Positions 7,720 through 16,769 of a stretch of 64,000 nt of DNA are shown here, in pieces (the stretch's first letter is position 1; every line of letters starts with the position of its first letter). The position numbers were made by a program, and so were the translations under genes. The notes beneath the pieces are model-generated. The model was not told where the DNA came from. It searched no databases and saw only the letters and a list, made by a program, of their open reading frames with translations. Origin of the DNA: Pseudonocardia terrae (GTDB lineage Bacteria > Actinomycetota > Actinomycetes > Mycobacteriales > Pseudonocardiaceae); NCBI RefSeq assembly GCF_021343995.1, contig NZ_JAJTTE010000037.1, positions 1 to 64,000 on the forward strand. Reading direction: 5' to 3'.

Positions 7720-7739
7720 GACCGAAACGATCGGTCGTT
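7720..7739. promoter_or_regulatory. overlapping inverted repeats, TetR-type operator candidate
   Basis: Two dyads overlap: GACCGA-N5-TCGGTC (7720-7736) and AACGA-N4-TCGTT (7726-7739). The arrangement resembles the interleaved palindromes bound by TetR/AcrR-family repressors. It lies between the divergent SDR (7619) and FabG-like (7819) genes, about 80 bases before the latter. No tetR gene is adjacent. Confidence 0.4.
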
Positions 7740-7763
7740 CGCACGGCCGGTACGTCAGCGCGA

Positions 7764-7799
7764 GTCGAGCAAGTCGAGCGAGTCCAGCAAGTCCAGCGA
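7764..7799 (+). repeat. four 9-base repeats in the leader of the FabG-like gene
   Basis: Four consecutive 9-mers, GTCGAGCAA, GTCGAGCGA, GTCCAGCAA and GTCCAGCGA, end five bases before the GAAGGAG ribosome site of the gene at 7819. They look like two rounds of duplication (9 to 18 to 36 bases) in the untranslated leader. Confidence 0.7.
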
Positions 7800-7818
7800 A
7801 GTCGAAGGAGACGAAGAC

Positions 7819-8580
7819 ATGGCGGAGTCCCAGCAGCGCGTCGCGATCGTCACGGGAGCGGCGCGGGGGATCGGTGCGGCCACCGCACAGCGCCTGGCAG
7901 AGGACGGGTTCAAGGTCGCGGTGATCGACCTCGAGGAGGCGGCCGCGAAGACCACCGTCGACGCCATCGTCTCCGCCGGCGGCACGGCCATCGCCGTCGG
8001 CGCCGACGTGTCCGACGCCGCGGCCGTCGAGGCCGCCGTGGCGCGGATCGCCGAGGAGCTCGGCGCGCCGACCGTCCTGATCAACAACGCCGGCATCACC
8101 CGGGACAACCTGCTGTTCAAGATGTCCGAGGGCGACTGGGACTCGGTCATGGGCGTGCACCTCAAGGGCTCGTTCCTCATGGCCAGGGCCGTGCAGAAGC
8201 ACATGGTCGACGCCGGCTGGGGCCGCATCGTCAACCTGTCGTCGACCTCGGCGCTGGGTAACCGTGGCCAGGCGAACTACTCCACCGCGAAGGCCGGCCT
8301 GCAGGGCTTCACCAAGACCCTCGCGATCGAGCTGGGCAAGTTCGGCGTCACGGTCAACTGCATCGCCCCCGGGTTCATCGCCAGCGAGATGACCAAGGCC
8401 ACCGCCGAGCGCCTCGGCGTGGACTGGGAGGAGTTCAAGGCGGCCCGCGCCAAGGAGATCCCGGTGCAGCGCCCCGGCGCGGTCGAGGACATCGCGCAGA
8501 CCGTGTCGTTCTTCGTCGACGAGCGCTCGAGCTTCGTCTCGGGCCAGGTCATCTACGTCGCCGGCGGCCCGAAGGCCTGA
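7819..8580 (+). CDS. fabG: 3-oxoacyl-ACP reductase-like SDR (FabG family)
   Basis: This 253-residue SDR of the FabG type has TGAARGIG at residues about 12-19, INNAGITRDNLLFKM (the NNAG plus the FabG-typical ITRDN-LL run), Ser in NLSSTSALG, YSTAK as the catalytic Tyr-Lys pair, and VNCIAPGFIASEM. It should reduce 3-oxoacyl thioesters with NADPH. The ATG at 7819 is chosen because GAAGGAG ends 8 bases before it; an open frame continues upstream through a Ser/Lys-rich stretch but lacks family similarity. The thioesterase gene starts one base after the stop, suggesting a coupled acyl-thioester pathway. The operon is probably for a catabolic or specialised acyl chain, not necessarily primary fatty acid synthesis. 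Confidence 0.92.
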   Translation: MAESQQRVAIVTGAARGIGAATAQRLAEDGFKVAVIDLEEAAAKTTVDAIVSAGGTAIAVGADVSDAAAVEAAVARIAEELGAPTVLINNAGITRDNLLFKMSEGDWDSVMGVHLKGSFLMARAVQKHMVDAGWGRIVNLSSTSALGNRGQANYSTAKAGLQGFTKTLAIELGKFGVTVNCIAPGFIASEMTKATAERLGVDWEEFKAARAKEIPVQRPGAVEDIAQTVSFFVDERSSFVSGQVIYVAGGPKA

Positions 8581-8581
8581 C

Positions 8582-9394
8582 GTGTCGGTCGATCTGATGG
8601 TGGCGCCGGTCCTGCTGACGGCGCCCCTCGGGCCGGACCGCCTCGTCGGGATGGGCCCGATCGAGGTCGACGACACCGGGCTGGTCCGCGCGACCATGCC
8701 CACCGCCCCGTGGATGGTCGGCCCGGACGGCCGGCCGTCCGCCGGGGCGCTGGGCGTGCTGCTCGACGCCGTGCTGGGGCAGGCCATGCTGCTGCCCCGG
8801 CCGGTCGACGGCTGGGCGGTGACCACCGAGCTGGCCGCCGACCTCGTCGCGCCGGTCCCGCTCGACGGTTCCCCCGTGACCGTCGAGGCCCGGGCGGTCG
8901 CGGCCGACGCCGAGGGTTCGCTCTCGCAGGGCCGGGTGCTGGCCGCGGACGGCACGCTGCTCGGCGTCGCGACCGAGTGGGGCAAGTTCACGTCGGGGGT
9001 GCCGGACGTCGACGCGGTGGTCCCGGAGGTGCGGGTGCCGCCGGCGGGCTCGGTCGTCGGGCTGCTGGGCGGCGAGATCTCCGGCGACCCCGTGGTCCTG
9101 TCGGTGCCGGGCGTGGCGGCGCTGGCCAACGAGCTGGACACGATCCACGGCGGGATCATGCTGACCGCCTCGGAGGTGGCCGCGGCGGCGGCGCTGCCCG
9201 GCCCACCGGAGCGGCCGCTGGTCACCGGGTCGATGCGGATCTGCTACCTGCGGCCCTCGCCGGTCGCCGGCACCACGCAGTTCCGCACCCGGGTGCTGCA
9301 CGCCGGCCGGTCCTTCGGGGTGGTCGAGGTGGAGGCCTGGGGCCCCACCGGCAAGCTGGCCACCACCGCCACGGTCACCCGCCGGGTGCGCTGA
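8582..9394 (+). CDS. double-hotdog acyl-CoA thioesterase-like protein (PaaI-type)
   Basis: This 270-residue protein has two hotdog halves. The first is centred on GALGVLLDAVLGQAMLLPRP, where the long central helix sits in the sheet. The second has NELDTIHGGIMLTASEVAAAAAL, with the hotdog-typical H-G-G and the helix, and ends FRTRVLHAGRSFGVVEVEAWGPTGKLATTATVTRR. It resembles PaaI/YigI-like acyl-CoA thioesterases in tandem form. The GTG start is one base after the fabG stop, so translation is coupled. The likely job is to release or edit the product of the upstream reductase; the exact chain is unknown. Confidence 0.85.
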   Translation: MSVDLMVAPVLLTAPLGPDRLVGMGPIEVDDTGLVRATMPTAPWMVGPDGRPSAGALGVLLDAVLGQAMLLPRPVDGWAVTTELAADLVAPVPLDGSPVTVEARAVAADAEGSLSQGRVLAADGTLLGVATEWGKFTSGVPDVDAVVPEVRVPPAGSVVGLLGGEISGDPVVLSVPGVAALANELDTIHGGIMLTASEVAAAAALPGPPERPLVTGSMRICYLRPSPVAGTTQFRTRVLHAGRSFGVVEVEAWGPTGKLATTATVTRRVR

Positions 9395-9445
9395 CCAGCA
9401 CGGTCAGCGCCACACCGAGCGCACGCCGGGCCCCACGCCCGGCAC

Positions 9446-9478
9446 GACTGCGGCCGCCGCGGGACGGCGGCCGCAGTC
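9446..9478. terminator. perfect 13-base-pair hairpin, bidirectional terminator
   Basis: Bases 9446-9458 pair perfectly with 9466-9478 around a 7-base loop, between the convergent thioesterase (stop 9394) and glycosidase (stop 9485) genes. The stem is very GC rich and there is no U-tract, the usual actinobacterial form. Confidence 0.8.
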
Positions 9479-9484
9479 CGGCGG

Positions 9485-10834
9485 TCAGGTCGCGGCGGTG
9501 CGGAACCCGATCGCGTAGGGCGCCAGCGGCTGCTGCCCGGCGACCGGCACCTCCTTGTCGGACACGTTCACCACCACCGCGGAGCCGTCGGGCGCCCGGA
9601 AGGCGATCAGCGGGGCGTCCTGCGCGGTCCCGAGCTCCACGTTCCCCTGCGCGAGCCGCGGGACCAGCCACTCCCACGCCCGTGTGAGCGGGGTCGGTTG
9701 CCCACCGTCGGCCTCGGTGGCGTCGGTCCAGAGCGCGGAGTAGGGCAGCGAGCTGCCCTGGGGACCCCACAGCAGCGCGACCGACACCCCGGACCGGGCG
9801 AACGCGGCCAGCGAGGCGAGCGTCGACGCGGCGCTGGCCTGGCTGTCGGCGGCACCCGTCGCGCCGTCGGGCACCTCGGAGTAGAACTCGGTCCACCAGA
9901 CGGGCAGCGGGCTGGTGTTCCGCAGGTACCGGGTGACGTCGGAGAACTTCAGGGCGGCGTCGTCGAGCCGGCCGCTGATCGTGCCGTCGCGCTGGGCCGT
10001 CCCGCCGTCGACGGCCAGGAAGTCGGCGCCGGCCTTGTTCGCCTCCCAGTACTTGAGCACGTCGAGGATCCGCTGGTCGACGGCGCCCCAGCTGCCCTTC
10101 AGGGCGTCCGAGGCGTTCGGGTCGTCCGCCGGCAGGCTGATCATGACGGGGTAGGGCCCGCCGACCTGGACGTCCGGCCGGACAGCCTTCACCGCGGTGT
10201 AGACGGCGTTGTAGAGCGCGGTGTAGCCCTCGTAGTCCCAGCGGTTCTTCGTCATGTCGAAGAAGCCCTTGAGCTCGTTCCACACCACGACCCGCTCGAT
10301 CTGCGGGTAGCGCTGCACGGTCTGCGCCACGAGGTCGGCGTAGGCCTGGAAGTCCTGCGGCAGCGGCGCCACCTCGAGCTTGTCCCAGTCGGTCTGCCCG
10401 GCGACGCCGCCCTTCATCCAGTCCGGCGAGCAGCAGGCGGTGAGGACCGTGCGGGCCCCGGAGCGCTTCGCCAGGTCCATGCGCGCATCCAGCGTCGACC
10501 AGTCGTACCGGCCGGGCGCGGGTTCGGGGTTGAGCGTGCCGAAGCCCATGAGGTGCACGTTCTGCCACACCGCCGAGTCCTTGAGGATCGCCTCGCCGCG
10601 GGCGTTGGCCTCGGCCGGGTCGTGGTCGTCGAGGCTGTCCTGGGTGTGCGTCACGCCGAGGTCGAGCGGGGCGCCCTGGGGCGTCCAGTCCCAGCCCTGC
10701 CCGAGGTCGAGCCCGGCCGCGGACCGGTCGGTGTCCGGACCGGTCGCGGGCAGGGTGGTGGACGAGCAGCCGGTCAGCACGAGCAGGCCGGCCGCCAGGG
10801 CGGCGAGGACGGGAAGGCATCGGCGGAGACGCAC
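9485..10834 (-). CDS. lipoprotein glycoside hydrolase (GH39-like clan A)
   Basis: This 449-residue exported lipoprotein has a basic N-terminus, a hydrophobic core and the lipobox LTGC with Cys23. The body is a TIM-barrel of the clan-A glycosidase type. Candidate catalytic residues are the acid/base Glu187 in VVVWNELKGF (the N-E pair at the end of strand 4) and the nucleophile Glu316 in PVWWTEFYSE (strand 7). Overall it resembles GH39 beta-xylosidase or iduronidase-like proteins found in actinobacteria. It would act at the outer face of the membrane on a glycan, possibly its own envelope polysaccharide. The substrate cannot be deduced. It lies just 13 bases beyond cydC on the same strand, so it may be read through from the cyd operon. 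Confidence 0.85.
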   Translation of the reverse strand: MRLRRCLPVLAALAAGLLVLTGCSSTTLPATGPDTDRSAAGLDLGQGWDWTPQGAPLDLGVTHTQDSLDDHDPAEANARGEAILKDSAVWQNVHLMGFGTLNPEPAPGRYDWSTLDARMDLAKRSGARTVLTACCSPDWMKGGVAGQTDWDKLEVAPLPQDFQAYADLVAQTVQRYPQIERVVVWNELKGFFDMTKNRWDYEGYTALYNAVYTAVKAVRPDVQVGGPYPVMISLPADDPNASDALKGSWGAVDQRILDVLKYWEANKAGADFLAVDGGTAQRDGTISGRLDDAALKFSDVTRYLRNTSPLPVWWTEFYSEVPDGATGAADSQASAASTLASLAAFARSGVSVALLWGPQGSSLPYSALWTDATEADGGQPTPLTRAWEWLVPRLAQGNVELGTAQDAPLIAFRAPDGSAVVVNVSDKEVPVAGQQPLAPYAIGFRTAAT

Positions 10835-10847
10835 GGCCCGGAGGGTG

Positions 10848-12614
10848 TCAGCGCCCGGCTGTGGCGGGGCTGAGAGCGCCCCTGTCCGACAGCAGCCCCG
10901 ACGGCTGCCCCGACGGCTGTCCCTTCTGCCGGCCCGACAGCCACCCGTCGGTCGCGCGCAGCTCGGCCAGGGTGCCGTGCTCGGCCACCCGTCCGTCCCG
11001 GACGACGTAGACGTGGTCCATCCGCTCCAACCCGGCCAGGTCGTGGGTGATCAGCAGGGTGGCTCGGCCCACCGCGGCGTCGAGCAGGTCGTCGAGGACG
11101 GCGTCGCGGGTGTCCGGGTCGAGGTGCGCGGTCGGCTCGTCGAGGACGAGGAGCGCGGGGTCGGTCAGCAGCGCGCGGGCCAGCGCGAGACGCTGGCGCA
11201 TGCCGCCCGAGAGCCGGCTGCCGCGGATCCCCACGGGGTCGTCGAGGTCCAGGTCGAGGCGCACGCGGGCGAGGACGTCGAGCAGTTCGTCGTCGGTCGC
11301 CGCGGGGCGGGCCAGGCGCAGGTTCTCCCGGACGGTGCTGTCGAAGACGTGCGGGTCCTGCGGCACCCCGCTCACCACGCCGCGGACGGCGTCGGGGGAG
11401 CGGTGGAGCAGGTCCGCGTCGCCCAGCCGCACCGCGCCGCCCTCGGCGTCCTGGAAGCGGAACAGGACTGCGGCCAGCGTGCTCTTGCCCGCCCCGCTCG
11501 GCCCGACGACGGCGACGTGGGCCCCGGCCGGGACGTCGAGGTCCAGGCCGTCGAGCACCAGGGGGCCGTCGTAGCGGACGGTGAGGTCACGGATGCGCAG
11601 GTCGGCGGGGCCCGCCGGGACCGGCTCGTCCGCCGCGGGGCGGACCTGCGGCGGCGTGTCGAGCACGCCGAAGAGCCGCTCGCCGCTCGCCCGCACCGCC
11701 CCGAGCCGGGCCGCCGCCGCGGGCAGCGGCGCCACGATCTCGAAGGCCGCCAGCGCGGTGAGCACCAGCACGGCCAGCGGGATCGGCTCGAGCCGGCCCG
11801 CGGTCACCGCCGCGACGCCGAGGAGCAACGAGCCCCACAGCGTGAGGCCGGCCAGCAGCGCGGTCGCGCCGGCGCCGAGGCCGAGCAGGCGGGCGTCGCG
11901 CCGGGCGGTCCGGGTGAGGTCGGCGTCGGCCGCCTCGACCCGCGCCACGGCCCGGTCCATCGCCCCGTAGGCGACGAGGTCCGGGGCGCCCTGCAGTGCG
12001 TCGACGAGTGCGGTCGACAGCTCGGCCCGGGCGACGGTGGCCCGGCGGCCGGGCCCGCGCCCGGCGCGCGCGGCGAGCAGCGGCACGGCCACGCCGGCGA
12101 GCACCAGGCCGGCCGCCAGCAGCAGCCCGCCCTCGGTGAGCAGCGCGGTCGACAGCGCGACCACCCCGCCGCCGACGAGCAGCGCGGCCAGGGGCGGGGT
12201 CAGGCCGCGGACCAGTAGGTCCTGGGTGGCGTCGGTGTCGCTGACCAGCCGCGAGACCAGGTCGCCCGAGCGGAAGCGGCGGACCGGCTCGGTCGCCGCG
12301 AGCCGGGCGTAGACCCGGTCGCGGGCGTCGGCGAGGGTGCGCAGCGCCGCGTCGTGGGTGACCAGGCGCTCGAGGTAGCGGGCCACCCCGCGGGTGACGC
12401 CGAGCGCGCGGGTGAGCACCACGGCCACGCTCAGCGCCGTGACCCCCGGGTGGGTCGCCGCGGTCGCGATCAGCCACGCGGCGAGCGAGAGCAGCCCGAC
12501 GCCGGCGGCGGTCGCCGCGGCCCCGAGCACCACGCCGAGCGCGAACCGGCCGCCGCGTGGCCGCGCGAGCGCCAGCATCCGGACCAGGCCGTCCGGGTGG
12601 GCCGTGCCGTTCAT
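10848..12614 (-). CDS. cydC: CydC, subunit of the CydDC thiol/haem ABC exporter
   Basis: This 588-residue type IV ABC exporter half-transporter has about six membrane helices in residues 1-300 and an ATPase domain in the last 230. Visible motifs are Walker A GPSGAGKST, Q-loop GVPQDPHVF, signature LSGGMRQR, Walker B LLVLDEPTAHLD and the H-loop ITHD. CydDC exports cysteine/glutathione-type thiols or handles haem and is needed to assemble cytochrome bd. The start at 12614 overlaps the cydD stop by ATGA; an upstream in-frame extension is ignored. The order cydA-B-D-C is the actinobacterial norm. Confidence 0.93.
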   Translation of the reverse strand: MNGTAHPDGLVRMLALARPRGGRFALGVVLGAAATAAGVGLLSLAAWLIATAATHPGVTALSVAVVLTRALGVTRGVARYLERLVTHDAALRTLADARDRVYARLAATEPVRRFRSGDLVSRLVSDTDATQDLLVRGLTPPLAALLVGGGVVALSTALLTEGGLLLAAGLVLAGVAVPLLAARAGRGPGRRATVARAELSTALVDALQGAPDLVAYGAMDRAVARVEAADADLTRTARRDARLLGLGAGATALLAGLTLWGSLLLGVAAVTAGRLEPIPLAVLVLTALAAFEIVAPLPAAAARLGAVRASGERLFGVLDTPPQVRPAADEPVPAGPADLRIRDLTVRYDGPLVLDGLDLDVPAGAHVAVVGPSGAGKSTLAAVLFRFQDAEGGAVRLGDADLLHRSPDAVRGVVSGVPQDPHVFDSTVRENLRLARPAATDDELLDVLARVRLDLDLDDPVGIRGSRLSGGMRQRLALARALLTDPALLVLDEPTAHLDPDTRDAVLDDLLDAAVGRATLLITHDLAGLERMDHVYVVRDGRVAEHGTLAELRATDGWLSGRQKGQPSGQPSGLLSDRGALSPATAGR

Positions 12615-14311
12615 CGCCGGAGACCCCCTGCCACCAGGGCGGGCGCCTCCAGCCGAGCCAGCTGCGCGTCGCCCGGCAGCTCGTCGGCCCACGCCGGGTC
12701 GTGTGTCACGATCACCGCGGTCCGGCCCTCGACCAGGCGCCCGACGGCGCGGCGCACCGCGGCCGCGTTGTCCGGGTCGAGGTGGGCGGTCGGCTCGTCG
12801 AGCAGCACCAGCGGCGACACGGGCGAGCGTTCGGCCCGCAGGAAGGCGCGGGCCAGGGCGACCCGCTGCCGTTGGCCGGCCGACAGCCGGGCGCCGCGCT
12901 CGCCGAGCCGGGTGGCGAACCCGGCGGGCAGACCGGCCACGACGTCGTCGAGCTCGGCCAGGGACGCCGCCCGGCGCACGGCCGCCATCGGGGCGTCGGG
13001 CTCGCCGAGTCGGATGTTGCCGGCGACGGTGTCGTCGAACAGGTGCGGGTCCTGGGGGACCCAGGCCACGCCGCGACGCCAGCCGTCCGGGTCGGCCGCG
13101 GCGAGGTCGTCACCGCCGACGGTGATCCGGCCGGCGGTCGGGTCGACGAACCGCAGCAGCAGCCCGAGCAGCGTCGACTTGCCGGCCCCGCTCGGCCCGG
13201 TGACCAGCGTGGTCCGGCCCGCGGGCAGGGTGAGGTCGAGGTCGTCGAGGGCGGCCCGGTCGCGGCCGGGGTAGCGAACCGTCACGTCGTGCAGGCGGAG
13301 GTCGCCGGAGGGGACGGCCCCCGTGCCGGCCGCGATCACGCCGGCCCGGTCGTCGAGCGCCGTGAAGACCTGCTGGGCCGCCGCGATGCCCTCCATGCTG
13401 GCGTGGAACCGGGCCCCGACCTCGCGCAGGGGCAGGTACGCCTCGGGCGCGAGGATCAGCACGAACAGTGCGGTCTCCAGGTCGACCTGCCCGTAGAGCA
13501 GCCGGAAGCCGATCTCGACCGCGACGAGCGCCACGGCGAGCGTGGCCAGCACCTCGAGCACGAACGCGGACAGGAACGCCACCTTGAGGGTGCCCATGGT
13601 GGCCTCGCGGTGCTGGTCGGTGACCTCCCGGACCAGCGCCGCCTCGGCCTTGGCCCGCCGGAACAGCGCGAGCGTGGGCAGCCCCTCGACGACGTCGAGG
13701 AAGTGTCCGCCGAGCCGGTTCAGCAGCGCCCACTGCCGGTTCGTCCGGGCCTGCGTGTGCATCCCGACCAGGGCCATGAACAGCGGGATCAGCGGGATGG
13801 TCACGGCGACGACGACCGCCGACACCCAGTCCGCGCCGGCGATCACCGCGAGCACGGCGACCGGGACCATCACGGCCAGCACGAGCTGGGGGAGGTAGCG
13901 GGCGAAGTAGTCGTCGAGCGCGTCGAGGCCGCGGGTGGCGAGCGTGACGAGCTCGCCGGCGTCCCGGTCCCGGGGAACCCCGGCGGTGACGTGCCGGACG
14001 AGCCGCATCCGCAGCTGCGACTTCGCCGTGGCGGCGCTGCGCAGCGCGGCGGCCTCGGCGCCGTGGGCGAGCCCGGCCCTGGCGACCGCGACCGCGGCGA
14101 CGGCCGCGATCGCCAGAGCGAGGTCGGCGGAGGCGGAGCCGACCGTCGACTCGAGTCCCGCGCCGCCGGTCGCGCGGGCGACGACGCGGGACACGAGCCA
14201 CGCCTGCAGCAGGATCAGCCCGGTGAGGGCCGCGCCGCACCCGGTGGCGACGAGCAGGTGGGTGCGGACGGCGCTCGCCGTGCGCAGCAGGCGGGGATCG
14301 AGGGGTTTCAT
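12611..14311 (-). CDS. cydD: CydD, subunit of the CydDC thiol/haem ABC exporter
   Basis: This 566-residue half-transporter partners CydC. The membrane domain (residues 1 to about 310) contains LVLILAPEAYLPLREVGARFHASMEG, a stretch strongly typical of CydD. The ATPase domain has Walker A GPSGAGKST, WVPQDPHLFDDTVAGNI, signature LSAGQRQR (instead of LSGGQ) and LLDEPTAHLDPD. The start (ATG at 14311) overlaps the cydB stop, and the end overlaps cydC, so all four genes are one tightly coupled operon. The role is redox homeostasis outside the membrane and bd oxidase maturation. Confidence 0.94.
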   Translation of the reverse strand: MKPLDPRLLRTASAVRTHLLVATGCGAALTGLILLQAWLVSRVVARATGGAGLESTVGSASADLALAIAAVAAVAVARAGLAHGAEAAALRSAATAKSQLRMRLVRHVTAGVPRDRDAGELVTLATRGLDALDDYFARYLPQLVLAVMVPVAVLAVIAGADWVSAVVVAVTIPLIPLFMALVGMHTQARTNRQWALLNRLGGHFLDVVEGLPTLALFRRAKAEAALVREVTDQHREATMGTLKVAFLSAFVLEVLATLAVALVAVEIGFRLLYGQVDLETALFVLILAPEAYLPLREVGARFHASMEGIAAAQQVFTALDDRAGVIAAGTGAVPSGDLRLHDVTVRYPGRDRAALDDLDLTLPAGRTTLVTGPSGAGKSTLLGLLLRFVDPTAGRITVGGDDLAAADPDGWRRGVAWVPQDPHLFDDTVAGNIRLGEPDAPMAAVRRAASLAELDDVVAGLPAGFATRLGERGARLSAGQRQRVALARAFLRAERSPVSPLVLLDEPTAHLDPDNAAAVRRAVGRLVEGRTAVIVTHDPAWADELPGDAQLARLEAPALVAGGLRR

Positions 14312-15324
14312 CGGGTGGTGTCCTGGTGCGCCGGCCTGATGTGGGCGCGGGTGACCCGCTTGCGGAAGACCCAGTAGCTCCACGCCTGGTAGGCCAGGAC
14401 CAGCGGCAGGAACACCGCCGCCACCCAGGTCATCACGGTGAGCGTGTAGGGCGCCGACGCGGCGTTGTCGACCGTCAGCGAGCTCGCCGGGTCGGTGGTC
14501 GAGGGCAGGACGTCGGGGAACAGCGACCCGAAGATCAGCACGGCCAGCGCGCCGACGGCGACCGCGGTGGCGGTGAAGGCCCAGCCCTCCCGCCCGCGCC
14601 GCACCAGCCCCGCGCCCAGCGCGAGGGCGACGACCGACACGATCGCCACGGGCAGCGTCCACGGCTCGCCACTGCGCCCCTGGGTCCAGCCGGCGAACGC
14701 CACCAGCAGCGGCAGCACCACCAGAGCCGACCAGGCCGCGAACGACCGGGCGCGCAGCCGGACCGGGCCGTCGGTCTTCAGGCTGAGGAACACCGCGCCG
14801 TGCAGGAGGAACAGGCCGAGGGTGAGCAGCCCGCCGAGCACCGCGTAGGCGTTGAACAGCCCGACGACGTTCGTGGTGACGACGTGGTCCGGGCCCATCG
14901 CCAGCCCGCGGACGAGGTTGGCGAACAGCAGGCCCCACAGGAAGGCCGGGAGCGCACTGCCGGCGACGATCACCGCGTCCCAGCGCCGCCGCCAGACGAC
15001 CGAGTCGACCTTGCCGCGGTACTCGAACGCCACGCCGCGGCCGATCAGCGCCAGCAGGATCAGCAGCATCGGCAGGTAGAAGCCGCTGAGCATCGAGGCG
15101 TACCAGGCCGGGAAGGCGGCGAAGGTCGCCCCGACGGCGGTGATCAGCCAGACCTCGTTGCCGTCCCACACCGGGCCGATCGAGTTGATCATCACGCGGC
15201 GGTCGGTGTCGTCCCGGGACAGCACCGGCAGCAGGGCGCCGACGCCGAAGTCGAAGCCCTCCAGGACGAGGTAGCCGGTCCACAGGACGGCGATGGCGAC
15301 GAACCAGAGCAGGGGGAGGTCCAT
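14308..15324 (-). CDS. cydB: cytochrome bd ubiquinol/menaquinol oxidase subunit II
   Basis: This 338-residue polytopic protein has the hallmark CydB N-terminus (LWFVAIAVLWTGYLVLEGFDFGVG), INSIGPVWDGNEVWLITA, and FAAFPAWYASMLSGFYLPM, and eight to nine membrane helices. With CydA it forms the high-affinity terminal oxidase that reduces oxygen to water using menaquinol in actinobacteria. It lies 9 bases after cydA and overlaps cydD. Confidence 0.96.
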   Translation of the reverse strand: MDLPLLWFVAIAVLWTGYLVLEGFDFGVGALLPVLSRDDTDRRVMINSIGPVWDGNEVWLITAVGATFAAFPAWYASMLSGFYLPMLLILLALIGRGVAFEYRGKVDSVVWRRRWDAVIVAGSALPAFLWGLLFANLVRGLAMGPDHVVTTNVVGLFNAYAVLGGLLTLGLFLLHGAVFLSLKTDGPVRLRARSFAAWSALVVLPLLVAFAGWTQGRSGEPWTLPVAIVSVVALALGAGLVRRGREGWAFTATAVAVGALAVLIFGSLFPDVLPSTTDPASSLTVDNAASAPYTLTVMTWVAAVFLPLVLAYQAWSYWVFRKRVTRAHIRPAHQDTTR

Positions 15325-15333
15325 GGTGCGCTC

Positions 15334-16749
15334 CTAGTAGACGAACGCGGGGACGCGTTCGTCGGTCTTCTCGGGTTCGGGGACGTCCTCGGGGTAGGGC
15401 ATGACGGCCGCGGTGCCCGCCTTCACGTACCGCCGCAGCAACCCGAACTCGACCACGGCCAGCACGGCGTAGATCAGCGTGAAGGCGGACAGCGAGATCG
15501 CCACCTCGGTGAGGCTCACGCCGGGGCTGACGCTGTTCGCGGTGAGCAGCTCGCCGACGACCGTCCAGGGCTGGCGGCCCATCTCGGTGAGGATCCAGCC
15601 GAAGATGTTCGCGAGCAGCGCGGCGGGCAGCGCGGCGACGACGAGGCCGTACTGCCATCGGTAGGGGAACAGCCTCCCCCCGCGCGTCATCCACAGGCCG
15701 ACGAGCGAGATCGCCACGCCGGCCAGGCCGAGCCCCATCATCATGCGGAAGGCCCAGTACAGGAGCCCGACGTTCGGGATGTAGCTGCCGGGGCCGAACT
15801 CCGCGGTCAGCCGATCCTGGATGTCGTTGATGCCCTGGACGTCGCCCGAGAAGTCGCCGGTGGCGAGGAAGGCCAGCAGGCCGGGGACCTGGACGTTGAC
15901 GTGGTTGCGGCCGTCCTGGATGTCGCCGACGGCGAAGATCGAGAAGCCGGCGGCGTGCTCGTCGTCCCACAACGCCTCGGCGCTGGCCAGCTTCATCGGC
16001 TCGTACTGCGCCATGAGCTTGGCCTGGTGGTCGCCCGAGATCGACACGACGACGCCGGCGATCGCGGTGACCACGAAGCCCGCCCGCATGCTCTTGCGGA
16101 ACAGCTCGTGCTCGCGCGAGTCCTTGTTCTTGAGCAGCTTGTAGGCGCTGACGGCGGCGACGAACAGCCCGGCGGCGATGAACGCGGCCGACACGACGTG
16201 CAGGTAGGTCGACCAGGCCTGGTCGTTGCTCAGCACGGCCCAGATGCTGGTCAGCCGGGCCTGGCCGGTGGCCGGGTCGATCTCGAAGCCCACGGGGTGC
16301 CGCATCCAGGCGTTGGCGGCGAGGATGAAGTAGGCGCTCAGGTTGGTGCCGATCGCCGCGGCCCAGATGCAGGCCAGGTGGATGCGGCGGGGGAGCTTGT
16401 CCCAGCCGAAGATCCACAGGCCGATGAAGGTCGACTCCAGGAAGAACGCGAGGAGTGCCTCCATGGCCAGCGGCGCGCCGAAGACGTCGCCGACGAAGGT
16501 CGAGTAGTCGCTCCAGTTCATCCCGAACTGGAACTCCTGCACGATCCCGGTCACGACGCCCATCGCGAAGTTGATCAGGAAGAGCTTCCCGAAGAACTTG
16601 GTGGCGCGCAGGTACTCCGTGCGCCCGGTCCGGTGCCACGCGGTCTGCAGGGAGGCGACGATCACGGACAGGCCGATCGTCAGCGGGACGAACAGGAAGT
16701 GGTAGATCGTCGTGATCCCGAACTGCCAACGGGCCAGGTCGAGTGCCAT
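15334..16749 (-). CDS. cydA: cytochrome bd oxidase subunit I
   Basis: This 471-residue protein holds the haem-binding helices. Typical segments are LARWQFGITTIYHFLFVPLTIG (with the N-terminal haem ligand His), FGINFAMGV-like FLINFAMGVVTGIVQEFQFGMNW, EALLAFFLESTFIGLWIFGW, SGDHQAKLMA, and the conserved GRQPW. The Q-loop is short, as in the actinobacterial/Bacillus subgroup. The start has GGGAGGAG upstream. Two inverted repeats lie 21-67 bases before the start codon and probably decide its regulation. It is the first gene of cydABDC. Confidence 0.96.
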   Translation of the reverse strand: MALDLARWQFGITTIYHFLFVPLTIGLSVIVASLQTAWHRTGRTEYLRATKFFGKLFLINFAMGVVTGIVQEFQFGMNWSDYSTFVGDVFGAPLAMEALLAFFLESTFIGLWIFGWDKLPRRIHLACIWAAAIGTNLSAYFILAANAWMRHPVGFEIDPATGQARLTSIWAVLSNDQAWSTYLHVVSAAFIAAGLFVAAVSAYKLLKNKDSREHELFRKSMRAGFVVTAIAGVVVSISGDHQAKLMAQYEPMKLASAEALWDDEHAAGFSIFAVGDIQDGRNHVNVQVPGLLAFLATGDFSGDVQGINDIQDRLTAEFGPGSYIPNVGLLYWAFRMMMGLGLAGVAISLVGLWMTRGGRLFPYRWQYGLVVAALPAALLANIFGWILTEMGRQPWTVVGELLTANSVSPGVSLTEVAISLSAFTLIYAVLAVVEFGLLRRYVKAGTAAVMPYPEDVPEPEKTDERVPAFVY

Positions 16750-16769
16750 GGCGGCGGCTCCTCCCGAAC

